DNA of 53,622 nt from an uncultured Granulosicoccaceae bacterium (GTDB lineage: Bacteria > Pseudomonadota > Gammaproteobacteria > Granulosicoccales > Granulosicoccaceae): contig CALIHW010000044.1 in assembly GCA_938020525.1 (NCBI GenBank), positions 1 to 53,622 on the forward strand. Direction: 5' to 3'. Every line of letters begins with the position of its first letter. The stretch's first letter is position 1. A program made the translations under genes and the position numbers. A model generated the notes under the pieces. It was not told the DNA's origin, searched no databases, and was given only the letters and a program-made list of their open reading frames with translations. This document shows positions 25,771 through 35,226 of the stretch, in pieces.

Positions 25771-26946
25771 TCACAAGAGACGAGACCAATCAGCCCGGGA
25801 GAATCCCCTAAGGGGCAGGTCAAGCCCTTTGGAAAATCCAATCACCATAAATCGATCCCCCATCTCCTGAGACAATATTACTCTCTTCAGCTGACCAGTT
25901 GCCACAAGCTGCTCGCGCTCATCAAGCGTTTGCAGTTTCTGCTGATGATGGTCAAGCACATCAAGCGACAACATAAACTCAGACAATGGTGAGTATCCCT
26001 GCAGCTCCATACCAGCGCCGGTTGCCGCCATTGTTACAGAGGTAAAATCCACATCTGCTGTGATGTCCTGCACCGCAGCACGTGCGAATGGATCATCATG
26101 CAGCGTATGCCGGAAAAAACACCGCAGAGTTCCAGCGGGCTGTTTGGGTGAATAATACTGACGCCTGTCTGAACCATAATCACAAACGATCGCAGCACCG
26201 GTTTCCATACACTCTGCAAGAGCCTGCCACCAGGGCGCTATCAACGTACAGTACTCCGAAGTAAAGCCATCAGTAAAAGCCCTATCGCAATCCTGTTCAA
26301 TGGCAGAGACGTTCTCTGCTACCTGATCGTCCGACTCCGGATACACATCAAACCCTGTCTTTGAGATTCCAACCATGATTCTTTTCGGCAGACCCTGAAC
26401 AAGAGTAAAACGCTCTACGGCAAACGCATCGAGCACTTCATTGGCCACTACAACTCCATTGAATTTTTCTGGCAGACGATCTAACCACGCTACTTTGCCA
26501 GCAGCTTCTGCAGGTAATTCACGCTCTATCAGTTGACGCTGCTCCTGCTGCAAGTCCGGACTCACCTCAAGAATTTGATAACTCTCGGGCAGGTGTCTTT
26601 TTTGCAGCAGCGTTTTTAATAAATCAACCGCAAGCTGCCCGCTGCCGCCACCAAACTCAAGAATGTGAGCCGTACCAATGGCCTCGAATACCTGCATACA
26701 CTGAGCGGCCAGACACACTGCAAAGTGCTCAGAAATCTCAGGCGCTGTGATGAAGTCACCATGCACACCCAATTTACTAAAACCGTTAACGTAATAGCCT
26801 AATCCGGGTTCATACAGGCTGCGCTGCATAAATTCACTGAAAGGGATAGCACCATCGCGCTCAATAGAGGCACGAACCCTTGCAACAAAAATATCGCTAA
26901 GCTCTTTTTGCTGTGGTGTCAGCGCTGGCAGCTCGACCTCCGCCAC
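25771..26946 (-). CDS. MidA/NDUFAF7-like SAM-dependent methyltransferase
   Basis: A 391-residue class I methyltransferase of the MidA/NDUFAF7 (DUF185) family. Eukaryotic NDUFAF7 methylates an arginine in a complex I subunit; the bacterial target is unproven. Family segments are PFSEFMQRSLYEPGLGYY at the N-terminus, GDFITAPEISEHFAVCLA, the SAM loop ILEFGGGSGQLAVDLL (near residue 100) and VVVANEVLDAFAVERF. It lies 50 bp downstream of folB on the same strand. Confidence 0.92.
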   Translation of the reverse strand: MAEVELPALTPQQKELSDIFVARVRASIERDGAIPFSEFMQRSLYEPGLGYYVNGFSKLGVHGDFITAPEISEHFAVCLAAQCMQVFEAIGTAHILEFGGGSGQLAVDLLKTLLQKRHLPESYQILEVSPDLQQEQRQLIERELPAEAAGKVAWLDRLPEKFNGVVVANEVLDAFAVERFTLVQGLPKRIMVGISKTGFDVYPESDDQVAENVSAIEQDCDRAFTDGFTSEYCTLIAPWWQALAECMETGAAIVCDYGSDRRQYYSPKQPAGTLRCFFRHTLHDDPFARAAVQDITADVDFTSVTMAATGAGMELQGYSPLSEFMLSLDVLDHHQQKLQTLDEREQLVATGQLKRVILSQEMGDRFMVIGFSKGLDLPLRGFSRADWSRLL

Positions 26947-26996
26947 TAGAGCTGCTTCCAGACCTGGACTGGATAATATTGCACCAGAAAGACTCT

Positions 26997-27371
26997 CTAC
27001 TCTGCCCGATGCTTATGCACAAACTGGCCACGCTCAATAGTCACACCAAGATCCTCAGCTGCTTCAATAGCGCCTGGCTTATGCACTGTGACCCTGACCC
27101 ACTGCACATCAAACTCCTTGCGTACAATTTGTGCGATGTTTTCAGCCAACGCTTCAATTAATCCGAAGCGACTTTCATTGGCAAACTCAACAATGCGATC
27201 AGAGATACTCTTGTAGTTTAGCGTGTACTGGATATCGTCAGTGGCGCCGGCTTTGGAAACATCAGTTGCCATTGTCAGATCGATATAGACATCTTGACGA
27301 ATCTCACGCTCCCAATCATAGATGCCTATAACAGGGGTTGCATGCAGAGCTTTTAAAAATACTTTATCCAT
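26997..27371 (-). CDS. folB: Dihydroneopterin aldolase
   Basis: A 124-residue FolB, converting 7,8-dihydroneopterin to 6-hydroxymethyl-dihydropterin in folate synthesis. The N-terminus MDKVFLKALHATPVIGIYDW has the substrate-binding Glu in the expected WERE context, and the C-terminal VRVTVHKPGAIEAAEDLGVT contains the conserved KPGA. Length is standard. It precedes the MidA-like gene. Confidence 0.93.
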   Translation of the reverse strand: MDKVFLKALHATPVIGIYDWEREIRQDVYIDLTMATDVSKAGATDDIQYTLNYKSISDRIVEFANESRFGLIEALAENIAQIVRKEFDVQWVRVTVHKPGAIEAAEDLGVTIERGQFVHKHRAE

Positions 27372-27432
27372 TCAATCTCTTTAGCATCTGGTAGAAATCA
27401 GCGCGGCTGCACAATTGCATCAGAACAACCAC

Positions 27433-28176
27433 TTAGTCGTTATTGTCAATCCAGCGCTTCGCAGAAGCCAGTGACCGGTTATAAAAATAAGCCGTTTGTT
27501 GTTCTGGGTATTTAAAAGCAGCACCCACCGGGCAGGCAAGGCGTGCCAGGCAGGTACTCGCACAGGAGGACTGTTCAGCGGTACGGTGCTTCACACAGGC
27601 ATTAAGATCCGGTTGCCGAGCTACTGCGAGTGCATCTGCAGGACAATGTGACAGACATGGCGTGGTCTCACAACTCAAACAGGGTGACTCAGATTCTTTT
27701 CGACGTTCGGATGATGCGATAACGTCGGCGTCAATTGCCACAACAGCACGATAGGCAAACCACAACCCGTGCGTCCCATTGATACCAATACCCAGCGGCG
27801 AAGCATGATGCCATCCAGCCTCCGCGCCCAGTTTCTGCAATGGCAATATGCTCGCTGACCTACTAATTGCTCTCGCGCCAGGAAACAGGATTGACCACTT
27901 GCCCGGTGGCAGATGATTGCCAAGGCAGTTTTCAATACAGTCGACCGAATATTCATCCACCGGGTTCGACCTGGTGAAGTACTGTGACGGTATTGCGCTC
28001 CATAGATCTGCACCAGTACTGCCCACAAGCAAAAGGTGGCTCCAGGACCCAGACAGTTCAAGATCCGGCACCGAATCTGCCAGATCAGCGGCTGCGAAGG
28101 CCTCAAATAAATTCAGACCGATTGCTGCGAGTTCCGTCTGCGCTTCGGCAATATCCAATAACGGGGTTCGATTCAT
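27433..28176 (-). CDS. Short QueG-like 4Fe-4S protein
   Basis: A 247-residue iron-sulfur protein resembling the ferredoxin part of epoxyqueuosine reductase (COG1600). The first cluster motif is CLSCETTPCLSHCP (about residues 167-180); a second Cys set lies in SSCASTCLARLACPVG near 208-223. It is much shorter than QueG (about 350-380 residues) and has no recognisable corrinoid-binding motif, so queuosine reduction should not be assumed. It sits downstream of the rpmB promoter region, in the opposite direction. Confidence 0.75.
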   Translation of the reverse strand: MNRTPLLDIAEAQTELAAIGLNLFEAFAAADLADSVPDLELSGSWSHLLLVGSTGADLWSAIPSQYFTRSNPVDEYSVDCIENCLGNHLPPGKWSILFPGARAISRSASILPLQKLGAEAGWHHASPLGIGINGTHGLWFAYRAVVAIDADVIASSERRKESESPCLSCETTPCLSHCPADALAVARQPDLNACVKHRTAEQSSCASTCLARLACPVGAAFKYPEQQTAYFYNRSLASAKRWIDNND

Positions 28177-28269
28177 GGCAAAAAGCGCTTTATAAAGAGA
28201 TTTGGGAATGAATATTGAGCAGAAATTAGGGTAAGTAGGTCATTAATTGACCCTACAAGCGAAATAGTA

Positions 28270-28298
28270 TTGGCAATAACTGCGATTGTTCATATAAT
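28270..28298 (+). promoter_or_regulatory. Strong sigma-70 promoter for rpmB-rpmG
   Basis: TTGGCA at 28270-28275, 17-bp spacer, TATAAT at 28293-28298. The rpmB ATG follows at 28340, with GGAG at 28328-28331. Confidence 0.8.
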
Positions 28299-28339
28299 AA
28301 GCGGTTCTGTGTAATGAAAGTTAGTGCGGAGCAAAGCAC

Positions 28340-28576
28340 ATGTCCCGAATATGCCAGGTGACCGGCAAACGTCCAATGAGCGGCAACAATGTCTCTCACG
28401 CCAAAAATAGAACCAGAAGACGCTTTCTGCCAAATCTTCACACCCACAAGTTTTGGGTTGAGGCAGAGAAACGCTTCGTGAAACTGCGCGTGTCTTCTAA
28501 AGGCATGCGAATTATCGACAAAAAAGGCATCGACAGCGTGCTCGCAGAATTGCGTGGCCGTGGCGAAAAAGTCTAA
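28340..28576 (+). CDS. rpmB: 50S ribosomal protein L28
   Basis: A 78-residue L28. The N-terminal [20 protein letters not shown] and the [16 protein letters not shown]-like core (here [18 protein letters not shown]) are diagnostic. It has a strong promoter and GGAG ribosome-binding site and is followed by rpmG, the usual pair. Confidence 0.97.
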   Translation: MSRICQVTGKRPMSGNNVSHAKNRTRRRFLPNLHTHKFWVEAEKRFVKLRVSSKGMRIIDKKGIDSVLAELRGRGEKV

Positions 28577-28607
28577 TCTGACGCCATTTTTAGGCCCAAT
28601 TTCTACG

Positions 28608-28659
28608 CCCAACACATAGGCCTAATACATAGGCCCAACACATAGGCCCAACACATAGG
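28608..28659 (+). repeat. Four 13-bp tandem units between rpmB and rpmG
   Basis: CCCAACACATAGG at 28608, 28634 and 28647, with a variant CCTAATACATAGG at 28621. The array lies within the rpmB-rpmG transcript leader and ends 15 bp before the rpmG ATG. Confidence 0.92.
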
Positions 28660-28673
28660 CTAGGGAGCGAATA

Positions 28674-28829
28674 ATGAGAGATAAAATCAAGCTGGTTTCA
28701 AGTGCTGGTACAGGGCATTACTACACGACCACGAAAAACAAGCGCACTATGACCGAAAAAATGGAAATCAAAAAGTTTGATCCTGTGGTTCGCAAGCACG
28801 TGATGTACAAGGAAGCGAAGATCAAATAA
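28674..28829 (+). CDS. rpmG: 50S ribosomal protein L33
   Basis: A 51-residue L33 of the cysteine-free (zinc-independent) type: starts [20 protein letters not shown], ends [19 protein letters not shown] at 28674, stop TAA at 28827-28829, with a GGGAG ribosome-binding site just upstream. It is co-transcribed with rpmB and followed by an intrinsic terminator. Confidence 0.97.
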   Translation: MRDKIKLVSSAGTGHYYTTTKNKRTMTEKMEIKKFDPVVRKHVMYKEAKIK

Positions 28830-28851
28830 CCCGACTTCCAGATTATTTACG

Positions 28852-28876
28852 AAAAGCCCGGTACATCCGGGCTTTT
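28852..28876 (+). terminator. Rho-independent terminator after rpmG
   Basis: AAAAGCCCGG, 5-nt loop TACAT, CCGGGCTTTT continuing into TT. It closes the rpmB-rpmG unit. Confidence 0.93.
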
Positions 28877-29106
28877 TTGTGCCTGAAATATTCCCAGACC
28901 GATATAACAGCGGCACCCCGGCCGCAAGCAAGCCCACACCATGCCCGGATCGACGGTGGGACGGCAATATCGCCGATTGCAAGCAGCAATTCCCTGCCCC
29001 ATTTTCCCCGCTATCGACTATATAACTATCAGGATTTCTATCCCCTGATGGCACGGTCAGCAATGACTACCAATGCCACTCCGGTTCGACAAATACAACA
29101 GATCGA

Positions 29107-30285
29107 ATGGCCGTGAAAAACAACAATAATACCAGCGGGCCGACCGACGATGTCGTCTTAGACAAACCGCTAGCATCATCGCCTGTCGCCTTGCCAGAAA
29201 AACAGAGTGATCGCTGGACAGAAAGCTCATCCGACTGGATAGCCCCGCCAGCAAACAAGCCCGCTGCATTTCAATCACCGCGCACAGCAGCTCTCATAGC
29301 TCAAGATTTATCAGTCAGCTATGGCAAACAGCACGTGCTAAGTCGCATTAGCTTTACTCTTTACCAAGGAGATACTCTTGGCCTGCTAGGGTTAAACGGC
29401 GCAGGTAAATCTACGTTGCTCAAGATATTGTCAGGAGCGATGGCACCGAATCAGGGCACGGTAAAGATCGGCGAGCACGAGCTCTACGAAAACATCATTG
29501 CGCCACGCATGAAGATTGGCTATGCACCGGACAAGCCGGCCGTGTACCCGGAATTTCGGGTAACAGAATTTCTGCATTTCATCGCCCGCATGCGTCGGCT
29601 TGACAGGCGCATTATTAAAAGTAGCGTTGAATTAGTCATTGATCGTTGCGCTCTGGGAGAAGTGCGCAATCGAATCATCGGGAATCTGTCCACCGGTTAC
29701 CAGCAACGAGTCAATATTGCTCAGGCATTGGTACATTCACCAAAAATTCTAATCCTCGATGAGCCGACAAACGGCCTCGATCCGGTACAACTGATGGAAA
29801 TCAGAGAACTTGTGTCGTCACTGGCACCGGATCAGGCAATACTTTTTTCATCGCACCTGTTGTCAGAAGTAAATTCAACCTGCAATCGGGTCATGTTGAT
29901 TGACTGCGGACGGCAGATTCTGGATTCACCGCTCAAAGTGCTTTCCAATAAGAAAAACAATTCCTTCGAGGTACGATTGGCTAAAGATGGTGAATTTAAT
30001 CTAAATGATTTACCCGGTATTGCACATGCATGCCGGACCAAAGCAGGACACTGGTTAGTCACCGGTGACTCATTAACGCCAGAACACCTCAAGTCGATGC
30101 TTGGTTCAAGAGGTCAGCAGGCGATTCAAATCAATACAGAAGAAAATTATCTTGAAAGTATCTTTAAGCAACTGGCAACACCGGCGCATGAAGATGACCC
30201 GGTAGCAGGTGACCCAGTTTCAGGTGACCCGTCACCAAACACAACTGATACTAACGAACCAGGCAAGAAAGGCAATGCAATATGA
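29107..30285 (+). CDS. ABC transporter ATP-binding protein (GldA-like)
   Basis: A 392-residue ABC ATPase. After a disordered 65-residue N-terminal extension, the domain has Walker A GLLGLNGAGKSTLLK (about 95-109), the signature as LSTGYQQRVNIAQ (Thr for the second Ser/Gly position), Walker B ILILDEPTNGLDP, and H-loop LFSSHLLSEV. The C-terminal tail carries DPVAGDPVSGDPS, coded by 15-bp repeats at 30196-30225. It overlaps the permease gene by 4 bp (ATGA). With the next three genes it forms a Gld-like export system; substrate unknown. Confidence 0.9.
   Translation: MAVKNNNNTSGPTDDVVLDKPLASSPVALPEKQSDRWTESSSDWIAPPANKPAAFQSPRTAALIAQDLSVSYGKQHVLSRISFTLYQGDTLGLLGLNGAGKSTLLKILSGAMAPNQGTVKIGEHELYENIIAPRMKIGYAPDKPAVYPEFRVTEFLHFIARMRRLDRRIIKSSVELVIDRCALGEVRNRIIGNLSTGYQQRVNIAQALVHSPKILILDEPTNGLDPVQLMEIRELVSSLAPDQAILFSSHLLSEVNSTCNRVMLIDCGRQILDSPLKVLSNKKNNSFEVRLAKDGEFNLNDLPGIAHACRTKAGHWLVTGDSLTPEHLKSMLGSRGQQAIQINTEENYLESIFKQLATPAHEDDPVAGDPVSGDPSPNTTDTNEPGKKGNAI
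30196..30225 (+). repeat. 15-bp tandem duplication in the ABC ATPase C-terminus
   Basis: GACCCGGTAGCAGGT (30196-30210) and GACCCAGTTTCAGGT (30211-30225), followed by a partial GACCCGTCA unit. It adds DPxxG pentapeptides. Confidence 0.88.
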
Positions 30286-31022
30286 CGACTCAAATCACAC
30301 TACATGAGCTCAAACTCCTGCTGCGCTCACCGTTCGCATGGCTTGCTGCAGGGCTACTGCAACTAATATTCGGCTGGCTGTTTTTATCAGCCGTTGAACG
30401 ATACATTGAACAACAGGCTATAGCATCAGCGCCAACAGGAGGAATTTCCAACTTTCTTATAGTGAATTTTCTGGCACCAGTCAGTATCGTATTTATCGTT
30501 GCCACGCCGCTTCTATGCATGCACCTTGTTGCTGGCGACAAACAAGCTAATCGCTTCAATTTTCTCTTAAGCCTGCCGGTTACCGCATCTCAGCTGGTGG
30601 TCGGAAAATTCTTTGGCGCAACAATTTTTCAATGCGTAGTTTTGATGATTGGCGCGGTACTGGTGACTCTCCTATCTTTCAGTACAACACTTGATGTTTC
30701 GCACTTGATGACGGCAGGCCTTGGTCTAGTTTTATTTGTTTGCACGGCCTCTGCATTGACACTGTTCTACTCATCATTTTCCAATCGCCCGGTGCTGGCG
30801 GCATTTCTTAGTTTCGCAACGTTGATCATCTTATGGCTGGCAGCCGCAACTTCAGGCAATGGCATATTGCAATTTGCGTCACCATCAGCCCATCTGCATA
30901 GTTTCATGCAGGGGTTGCTCGACACACGCGATGTTGCCTACTTTCTAGCGCTTACCGGCATTCTGCTAACACTGGGTATATGGCGTGTGGATGTACAGCG
31001 AGTCAGGAACTCTTCGGTATGA
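30282..31022 (+). CDS. ABC transporter permease (GldF-like)
   Basis: A 246-residue permease with six probable helices, resembling the ABC-2 type permeases GldF/NosY. The N-terminus HELKLLLRSPFAWLAAGLL is typical of cytoplasmic start plus helix 1, and residues near 85-95 (KQANRFNFLLSLPVTASQLV) form the expected coupling region. Its start overlaps the ATPase gene and its stop overlaps the next ATG (ATGA), so the unit is translationally coupled. Confidence 0.88.
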   Translation: MTTQITLHELKLLLRSPFAWLAAGLLQLIFGWLFLSAVERYIEQQAIASAPTGGISNFLIVNFLAPVSIVFIVATPLLCMHLVAGDKQANRFNFLLSLPVTASQLVVGKFFGATIFQCVVLMIGAVLVTLLSFSTTLDVSHLMTAGLGLVLFVCTASALTLFYSSFSNRPVLAAFLSFATLIILWLAAATSGNGILQFASPSAHLHSFMQGLLDTRDVAYFLALTGILLTLGIWRVDVQRVRNSSV

Positions 31023-32383
31023 ACAGACTGACTAACATAGTGTCTTCTTCATTCACTCGTACCGGGTTGATCGTGTTGTGCCTTATAGCTGCCTGTACAC
31101 TGGGTCATCGTCTCTATGCTCTGAAAGATATGACGGCAGGTTCACAGCACACACTCAAGTCGCAGTCTGTTGAAATACTCTCCATCTTACCCGAACCACT
31201 TGAAATCGAAGTCTTCATCAACCCGCAAGACCCACTACTTGAAAACATTGTCTCGCTGTTAAATAAGTACCAGGCAAACAAACCGGATTTAACATTCACA
31301 CTGACCGACCCGGCTCTTGATCCACAAAGAATGCGACAACTCGACGTAGCACCTGGGGGTGAAATCTTTGTCCGCTACCAGAACCGTACTCAAAGATTGA
31401 CTCAGGTCTCTGAACAAACATTGTCAATGGCGATGCAGCGATTGGCTCGCACCAAAAGTCAAACTGTGCTTTTTACCACTGGTCACGGTGAACGCTCTAT
31501 CAATAGCAAAACCAACGCAGATCTAGGCGTTTTCGCACAACAACTTGCTGCATCCGGCCTAAATATCGACAACATTAATCTTACTGAACAGACGTCATTG
31601 TCTGCATCTGATGCGACAGTCGTGATCGCTGGACCATTACAAAGATTTCTGGCTCGGGAAGTCGCACTGTTACTTGAGTTCATCTCCGATGGTGGGAATC
31701 TTATCTGGTTAACAGAGCCGGACAGCGATGATGGCCTCAAGCCAGTCGCTATAGAGCTCGGTATAAATCGCCTACCCGGTGTAGTGATCGACATGGCAGC
31801 GCAACAACTGAATGTTGATCGACCCGACTTTGCGGTCGCCAATGATTACTATCGCCACGAAGCAACAAACGAATTTTCTGATATCACCCTCTTTCCTCAG
31901 GCCAGCGGTCTACTCTATCAGCCGCACGGCTATAACGAAGATATCGATAACGCCAATCGAAAATGGCAGGTTTCACCACTGGTGAAATCGACTGATAAAG
32001 CCTGGACGGAAACCGGAGCCCTCAGTGGTGAAGTCGTCTACGGCGATGACGCACGCGAGGTAGAAGGACCCATTCCTTTGGTATTCGCGCTGGAGCGTAG
32101 CCGCAACGGTAAGCAACAACGCATTGTAGTTGCTGGCGATGGTGACTTTCTGGCTGACGCATGGATCGCCAATGGTGGGAATCGCGATCTTGGCAATCGA
32201 TTGTTTAACTGGAGTGTCGACGACAGCAGTAAGATTGCGCTGGATACGGCTCTACATACAGATACCCAAATTGATCTGTCACGCACTGCTATGTTCCTGC
32301 TTGCGGGTGTTTCCTTGCTACTTGGTCCGGGCTTGATGTTCTCCACTGCTGCCGGTGTCTGGTATCGAAGACAGCATGGTTAA
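31019..32383 (+). CDS. GldG-like ABC transport auxiliary membrane protein
   Basis: About 454 residues. One N-terminal helix (TGLIVLCLIAACTLGHRLYA) and one C-terminal helix (TAMFLLAGVSLLLGPGLMF) flank a large periplasmic domain of the GldG/IFT52-like type. Visible motifs are LPEPLEIEVFI near residue 48, VLFTTGHGERS near 145, and VIAGPLQRFLAREVALLLEF. GldG proteins pair with GldA and GldF, originally in Bacteroidota gliding; the proteobacterial role is unknown. ATG at 31019 is chosen because it overlaps the upstream stop; an upstream in-frame start would overlap the permease more. Confidence 0.85.
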   Translation: MNRLTNIVSSSFTRTGLIVLCLIAACTLGHRLYALKDMTAGSQHTLKSQSVEILSILPEPLEIEVFINPQDPLLENIVSLLNKYQANKPDLTFTLTDPALDPQRMRQLDVAPGGEIFVRYQNRTQRLTQVSEQTLSMAMQRLARTKSQTVLFTTGHGERSINSKTNADLGVFAQQLAASGLNIDNINLTEQTSLSASDATVVIAGPLQRFLAREVALLLEFISDGGNLIWLTEPDSDDGLKPVAIELGINRLPGVVIDMAAQQLNVDRPDFAVANDYYRHEATNEFSDITLFPQASGLLYQPHGYNEDIDNANRKWQVSPLVKSTDKAWTETGALSGEVVYGDDAREVEGPIPLVFALERSRNGKQQRIVVAGDGDFLADAWIANGGNRDLGNRLFNWSVDDSSKIALDTALHTDTQIDLSRTAMFLLAGVSLLLGPGLMFSTAAGVWYRRQHG

Positions 32384-32392
32384 CTCGGATCA

Positions 32393-33172
32393 ATGAAAAG
32401 CAGACGCTCAGACAAATCAAAGCTATCTAACCTGTGCTTAATTGCAGTGCTTGGTATTCTGGGCATTGGTATTCTGCTCGACGGCACCTTGTACAACAAA
32501 GCACCACCCAACACTGCCATTCACCCAATAGACGATGCTCAATCAGTTACTGCGTATATCGACAACCAGCCTGTAGTGACACTAAAGAAAGTAGGCAACA
32601 ACTGGCATCAAATCCATCCGATATCAGCACCGGCGCAGTCGGGCCGCGTACAACCACTGTTGGACATCAACACTTACAGTCAAAGAAGTTATTCTCTGCA
32701 AGACCTGCCTCATCAGGAAATCTTCGCCAAGACAGTAAAAATCGAGATCAATAATGCTGAGTACCATCTAGGTACTATTGAACCCGTCAGCAAGCTCCGT
32801 TATGTGCGCAGTGGTAATCGGGTTTATCTGCAACCTGACACCATAATACCGATGCTGTCCGCTGCGAATACGGTGTTTGTCGATCTAAAAATAACCAATA
32901 GAGTTGAGCAGGTAACAATCGGAAACACAGATATAGAACAACCAGAAGCATGGCATGATCTAAAGGCAATAAGTGTTGTCGACAGCAATTTGCCAAGTAC
33001 TGAAATCAACAGTTCTGTCGAAATTCATATCACAGAAGAAAGTAAAACACGGGTTATGACCGCCGCACATTCAGAGTACGGCTATACGATTACCAACGAT
33101 CAGAATTTTACCTACCTGCTCTCTGATTCGACAGCAGAGAAACTGGGCCTACAAAAATTGCTGCCCAACTAG
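32393..33172 (+). CDS. DUF4340 domain-containing membrane-anchored protein
   Basis: A 259-residue protein with a single N-terminal helix (CLIAVLGILGIGILLDGTLY) and a periplasmic DUF4340-type domain (ITVxLKKVGNNWHQI-like start, YVRSGNRVYLQPDT in the middle). DUF4340 proteins are regular neighbours of GldG-like transporters, probably as an accessory subunit. The stop TAG lies in the CTAG at 33169-33172 that begins a palindromic element, so the natural C-terminus may have been changed by its insertion. Confidence 0.8.
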   Translation: MKSRRSDKSKLSNLCLIAVLGILGIGILLDGTLYNKAPPNTAIHPIDDAQSVTAYIDNQPVVTLKKVGNNWHQIHPISAPAQSGRVQPLLDINTYSQRSYSLQDLPHQEIFAKTVKIEINNAEYHLGTIEPVSKLRYVRSGNRVYLQPDTIIPMLSAANTVFVDLKITNRVEQVTIGNTDIEQPEAWHDLKAISVVDSNLPSTEINSSVEIHITEESKTRVMTAAHSEYGYTITNDQNFTYLLSDSTAEKLGLQKLLPN

Positions 33173-33415
33173 CCTGGATTATTCATGAGGATTCGGCGTC
33201 CAGAGGAGATCTGGCTAAACAGGTCGGCCTATCGTCTGAGAAACGTGGCCTGCCACGTGCCGAGGAGGATAGGCCGAGATGTGACGCCAGATTTTCTTCT
33301 GGCGTCGAATAGACACACTTGCTATTTTGAAAAAGGCGCTAAAAAAGTGGTTTGGAACTGTATACATAGCATTTCGCTCATATTTACTTGTCGCCTGATG
33401 AATAATCCAGGCTAG
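33169..33415. repeat. CTAG-ended palindromic miniature element, copy B (247 bp)
   Basis: Perfect 18-bp terminal inverted repeats, CTAGCCTGGATTATTCAT at 33169-33186 and its reverse complement at 33398-33415. Inside are three nested or adjacent perfect palindromes: TCGGCCTATC (33214-33223) with GATAGGCCGA (33268-33277); ACGTGGC (33243-33249) with GCCACGT (33252-33258); and GACGCCAGA (33283-33291) with TCTGGCGTC (33298-33306). It is homologous, in reverse orientation, to the copy at 6760. No transposase is present. It fills most of the spacer before mutM. Confidence 0.88.
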
Positions 33416-33519
33416 CTCCGCCAACCAGCGCAGGCAAGACAATATCCAACAGCTCTATACTTGTTATCTCGATCAATGTAATGCACGCTGCATTCTGACA
33501 AACAAGACTTCCCCGCAAC

Positions 33520-34332
33520 ATGCCTGAATTACCAGAGGTCGAAACCACATTACGTGGCATTTCACCTTACCTACTGAACAAAAAGATTAAGGCTATAAAA
33601 ATACGTCAACCGCGTCTTCGATGGCCAGTGCCTGATGATATTCACGCGGCGACTGATCAAAAAATTGTTTTACTTGAGCGGCGCGGCAAATACATTATCG
33701 CAGGCTCAAGGGTTGGCTCGATAATCATGCACCTCGGTATGTCCGGTAGTTTGCGTATTGCAGATCAACCATTTGAAGTGCGAAAGCACGACCATGTACT
33801 GTTTGAGTTGAGCCATAAAAAATTCATGATCTATCATGATCCGAGACGCTTCGGTTCCATCCTGTGGACTCGCGATCCCGCAGAGCAGTATCCGCTATTG
33901 GCTGATCTCGGGCCCGAACCGTTAAGCGACGAATTCACCGGCAAATATTTATTTAAAAAGTCCCGCAACAAGAAAGTCGCCATTAAGAACTTCGTTATGA
34001 ACAGCCATATCGTCGTCGGTGTGGGAAACATCTATGCCAGTGAAGCGCTTTTTCGGGCAGGGATCAGACCAGGTAGGGCTGCAGGCAGAGTCACTGCAGC
34101 ATCGTTTAATCTGCTGGCAACTGAAATAAAGTCTGTGCTAACAGCGGCGATAAAATCCGGCGGTACAACCTTGCGGGACTTCGTTAACTCAGCAGGTGAG
34201 CCAGGCTACTTTCAACAAACACTCAATGTCTATGGCCGTGAGGGTGAGCCCTGCAACCAATGTGGGGAGAACATAAAGCAACGCACGATTGGCCAGAGAT
34301 CAACCTTCTTTTGCACAAACTGCCAAACGTAG
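33520..34332 (+). CDS. mutM: Formamidopyrimidine-DNA glycosylase (Fpg)
   Basis: A 270-residue bifunctional glycosylase/AP lyase removing 8-oxoguanine and other oxidised purines. The mature N-terminal Pro-Glu catalytic pair is present in MPELPEVETTLRGI. HLGMSGSLRI, GIYASEALFRAGI-type region (here VGVGNIYASEALFRAGI) and the C-terminal zinc finger CNQCGENI...CTNC are intact. Length is standard. It is the first gene after element B and is convergent with the ferredoxin gene. Confidence 0.96.
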   Translation: MPELPEVETTLRGISPYLLNKKIKAIKIRQPRLRWPVPDDIHAATDQKIVLLERRGKYIIAGSRVGSIIMHLGMSGSLRIADQPFEVRKHDHVLFELSHKKFMIYHDPRRFGSILWTRDPAEQYPLLADLGPEPLSDEFTGKYLFKKSRNKKVAIKNFVMNSHIVVGVGNIYASEALFRAGIRPGRAAGRVTAASFNLLATEIKSVLTAAIKSGGTTLRDFVNSAGEPGYFQQTLNVYGREGEPCNQCGENIKQRTIGQRSTFFCTNCQT

Positions 34333-34406
34333 TTTTTTACAAGCCTTACAACTTTGGATCAATTCTGACTCTTACTGCGGCCTTGAATATGGCCTTGGCT
34401 ATAGCT

Positions 34407-35173
<767 letters not shown>

Positions 35174-35226
35174 GGACTCACTCCACCGTTATTGTAAAAC
35201 ACACCCGAAGCATGATTGCATGCATA

